NCBI GenBank assembly: GCA_900557175.1 | Contig: USSL01000120.1 | Coordinates: 1 to 6,006, forward strand | Direction of reading: 5' to 3' | Length of the DNA stretch: 6,006 nucleotides | Source of the DNA: an uncultured Eubacteriales bacterium | GTDB lineage: Bacteria; Bacillota; Clostridia; Lachnospirales; Lachnospiraceae | Shown here: positions 4,917 through 6,006 of the stretch, piece after piece | Layout: every line of letters starts with the position of its first letter | Position numbering within the stretch: position 1 is the stretch's first letter | The notes under the pieces: model-generated | Databases searched by the model: none | What the model was told of the DNA's origin: nothing | Seen by the model: the letters and a program-made list of their open reading frames with translations, nothing else | Made by a program: the position numbers and the translations under genes

Positions 4917-5264
4917 GTGGCATTGCCATATGAGAAACAAATGAAAATGCTTTTATGTGAGCGAGCACATATATGTCAAAAAGCTGCCGGGAAGTGCAAC
5001 AAAACGGATAAAACAGGCAATATCTGTGAGCAATGTCAAGAAATTGAACTGGCTTTAGACTATCTGAAAGAAAAGCAGCGCGGCGTGCTTGGACAATGGC
5101 AGAAAATTGGCATTCGGGCACAGATGAAAATTCTTATACCGATTATTGATGGCATGGAGCAGATGACGGCACTCGCAAAGCAGATGGGGTGCGAGGCCGT
5201 CGGAGAATATATCGAAGCCGTGATGACAGAAGAAGTGCTTGATATGATTGACTGGACAGAGTAA
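4917..5264 (+). CDS. Hypothetical protein with Cys cluster, GTG start
   Basis: An unrecognised 115-residue protein, probably cytoplasmic: no signal peptide or membrane helix is seen. Cys14, Cys20, Cys27 and a Cys37-x2-Cys40 pair in the first 40 residues could bind zinc. The rest is mostly helical, with an amphipathic stretch (about 42-60), a segment around Pro75 and an acidic C-terminus ending DMIDWTE. The GTG at 4917 is chosen because GGAGG (4904-4908) sits eight bases upstream. The frame is open back to 4806, overlapping the end of the four-TM gene, and a TTG at 4866 would add 17 plausible-looking residues but has only a weak ribosome site. It lies 74 bp after the four-TM gene in the same direction and converges with the HTH gene, leaving seven bases between stops. 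Confidence 0.7.
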   Translation: MALPYEKQMKMLLCERAHICQKAAGKCNKTDKTGNICEQCQEIELALDYLKEKQRGVLGQWQKIGIRAQMKILIPIIDGMEQMTALAKQMGCEAVGEYIEAVMTEEVLDMIDWTE

Positions 5265-5287
5265 AATAAATTTAATCTTTGTCCGGT
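5251..5287. terminator. Hairpin across the ends of two convergent genes
   Basis: ACTGGACAGAG (5251-5261) pairs with CTTTGTCCGGT (5277-5287) over 11 bp with two G-T wobbles, around a 15-base A/T-rich loop that contains both stop codons. It is placed to end both transcripts, but neither side has a proper U-tract, so its strength as a terminator is uncertain. Confidence 0.4.
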
Positions 5288-5478
5288 ATAAATGTCAGAA
5301 TATCAGATACCTGACAGTCGATGACCGTGCAGAGCGTATTGATTGTTTTTGTTGTGATTGTTTTTTGACTGCGCAGACGCTGAATTGTGTCGGGAAGAAT
5401 ACCATGCTCATAAATTAATTTATATGTGGATATATTTTTTTGACGGAGCGTCTGCCAAAATGGTTCGTAAGAAATCAT
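5272..5478 (-). CDS. Small Xre/Cro-type helix-turn-helix regulator
   Basis: A 68-residue protein that is almost entirely one Cro/C1-type HTH domain. Residues about 5-15 form helix 1. Residues 17-25 and about 28-37, ending IQRLRSQKTI, fit the HTH pair in which the second helix contacts DNA, and about 42-52 and 55-62 (VSDILTFIPD) form the closing helices. The ending is typical of small YozG-like/HTH_26 regulators, where the domain finishes at the DI-x-x-F/Y-x-P motif. AGAGGTGA (5490-5483) supports the start. There is no sensor domain, so it probably represses by dimerising on an operator, perhaps in the shared spacer with the divergent sigma-factor gene. The target and signal are unknown. Confidence 0.85.
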   Translation of the reverse strand: MISYEPFWQTLRQKNISTYKLIYEHGILPDTIQRLRSQKTITTKTINTLCTVIDCQVSDILTFIPDKD

Positions 5479-5562
5479 ATTATCACCTCTATTTGTAAAA
5501 ATGGTATCATATATGCAATATTATCTATGCACGGTATAGCATTTATGTTTTGGAGGTGCATC
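5479..5562. promoter_or_regulatory. Divergent spacer between HTH regulator and sigma-factor genes
   Basis: This 84-bp A/T-rich spacer must hold the promoter for the HTH gene and probably that for the small ORF/sigma-factor unit. Two similar blocks occur about 30 bp apart, GGTATCATATATG (5503-5515) and GGTATAGCATTTATG (5533-5547), and could be operator half-sites. I could not find a convincing -35/-10 pair on either strand, so no promoter is assigned. Confidence 0.35.
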
Positions 5563-5691
5563 TTGGAAAAAAATGGAACTTATAAAATAATGCAGTTTTT
5601 TGTCTGGCTTCTTCGGAAAGAACGTTCAGAGATGAAGATGACACAGACACAAAAAAATAAAATAAGAAAAATGAATGAAAGTGGGAATTAA
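5563..5691 (+). CDS. Possible 42-residue ORF (TTG start) upstream of the sigma factor
   Basis: A TTG at 5563 is preceded by GGAGGTG (5552-5558) with a six-base spacing from GGAGG, and the frame runs 42 codons to a TAA ending at 5691. The sigma-factor ATG follows two bases later. The peptide has a short hydrophobic patch (IMQFFVWLL, about 9-17) followed by a Lys/Arg-rich tail, and matches no family I know. The strong ribosome site and tight spacing suggest translational coupling to the sigma factor, whose own ribosome site is weak. It may be a leader peptide or simply a ribosome-loading sequence. The same frame is open back to 5440, but there it overlaps the HTH gene and lacks a ribosome site. 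Confidence 0.4.
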   Translation: MEKNGTYKIMQFFVWLLRKERSEMKMTQTQKNKIRKMNESGN

Positions 5692-5693
5692 AA

Positions 5694-6006
5694 ATGGATT
5701 ACAGACAGGCAGTTGCCGCCGCACTTGCGGGAGATGGTCAGGGTTTTGCGTGGCTTTATGAAGCGACACAGCATGATATGTATTATATTGCATTAAAATA
5801 TATGAAAAATGAAGATGATGCGATGGACGTTTTGCAGGATTCTTATATGAAGGCGTGGCAGTCGCTTGCAAGCCTTAAAGAGCCGGAAAATTTCCGGGCA
5901 TGGTTTGGACGGATCGTGGCAAATACAGCAAAAAATGCTTTGGTAAAGAAACGCCCGACACTGTTTTCTCAGATGGATACGGAAAATGAGGACGGTGATT
6001 CTTTTG
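5694..6006 (+). CDS. ECF-type RNA polymerase sigma factor (N-terminal part)
   Basis: The first 104 residues of a sigma-70 family factor that runs off the window. Residues about 13-85 form sigma region 2: an aromatic start (F18-x-W-L-Y22), the region 2.2 core with DVLQDSYMKAWQ (45-56), which binds the RNA polymerase clamp, and FRAWFGRIVANTAKN (67-81) covering regions 2.3-2.4, which melt and read the -10 element. From residue 85 the sequence becomes the variable linker towards region 4. The absence of regions 1 and 3 at this length points to the ECF group, which usually answers to envelope signals through an anti-sigma factor; none can be seen, since the downstream part is missing. The ATG at 5694 has only a weak ribosome site (AGTGGGA), so translation may depend on the small upstream ORF. 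Confidence 0.92.
   Translation, partial: MDYRQAVAAALAGDGQGFAWLYEATQHDMYYIALKYMKNEDDAMDVLQDSYMKAWQSLASLKEPENFRAWFGRIVANTAKNALVKKRPTLFSQMDTENEDGDSF

Noticed and set aside
4774..5121. Minus-strand 115-codon frame over the Cys-cluster gene
   Set aside because: It lacks a ribosome site and overlaps the ends of two plus-strand genes with good starts.
5626..5871. Minus-strand 81-codon frame over the sigma-factor start
   Set aside because: It is antisense to conserved sigma region 2 and has no initiation signal.

Overview
The window reads as ordinary chromosome of a low-to-mid GC anaerobic Firmicute, most likely a Clostridia/Lachnospiraceae-type gut bacterium. The signs are strong AGGAGG-type ribosome binding sites, A/T-rich spacers, a reversed-domain rubrerythrin (a clostridial peroxide-defence enzyme), an oxygen-sensitive iron alcohol dehydrogenase, and zinc-ribbon membrane proteins of a kind common in that group. 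The taxon is inferred from these features, not from a database match.

Left part (1-2258, all on +): the C-terminal end of a Fur-family regulator with PerR-like ligands, then a rubrerythrin with its own near-consensus promoter. A perfect 9-1-9 palindrome sits at the predicted transcription start of that promoter, so this looks like a compact PerR peroxide-stress module with its target next door. A terminator follows, then a stand-alone lactaldehyde/1,2-propanediol oxidoreductase (fucO) with its own promoter, a leader hairpin and a strong terminator that also serves the convergent gene.

Middle part (2269-4842): a minus-strand operon, transcribed from a TTGAAC-17-TATAAT promoter at 3811-3839, encodes a lipoprotein and then a zinc-ribbon/one-TM protein. 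Both carry 15-bp in-frame tandem repeats in linker regions. A 390-bp intergenic region separates this operon from a divergent zinc-ribbon/four-TM protein. That region contains a roughly 100-bp A-tract-rich imperfect palindrome and a short ORF with a perfect Shine-Dalgarno sequence.

Right part (4843-6006): an unrecognised cysteine-containing 115-residue protein (GTG start) probably co-transcribed with the four-TM protein; a convergent small Xre-type HTH regulator; and, divergent from that, a possible 42-residue ORF just ahead of the N-terminal part of an ECF-type sigma factor, which runs off the window. The cluster of envelope proteins, small regulator and sigma factor suggests an envelope-sensing neighbourhood, but no known named system can be assigned. 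I saw no CRISPR array, insertion sequence, tRNA or rRNA.
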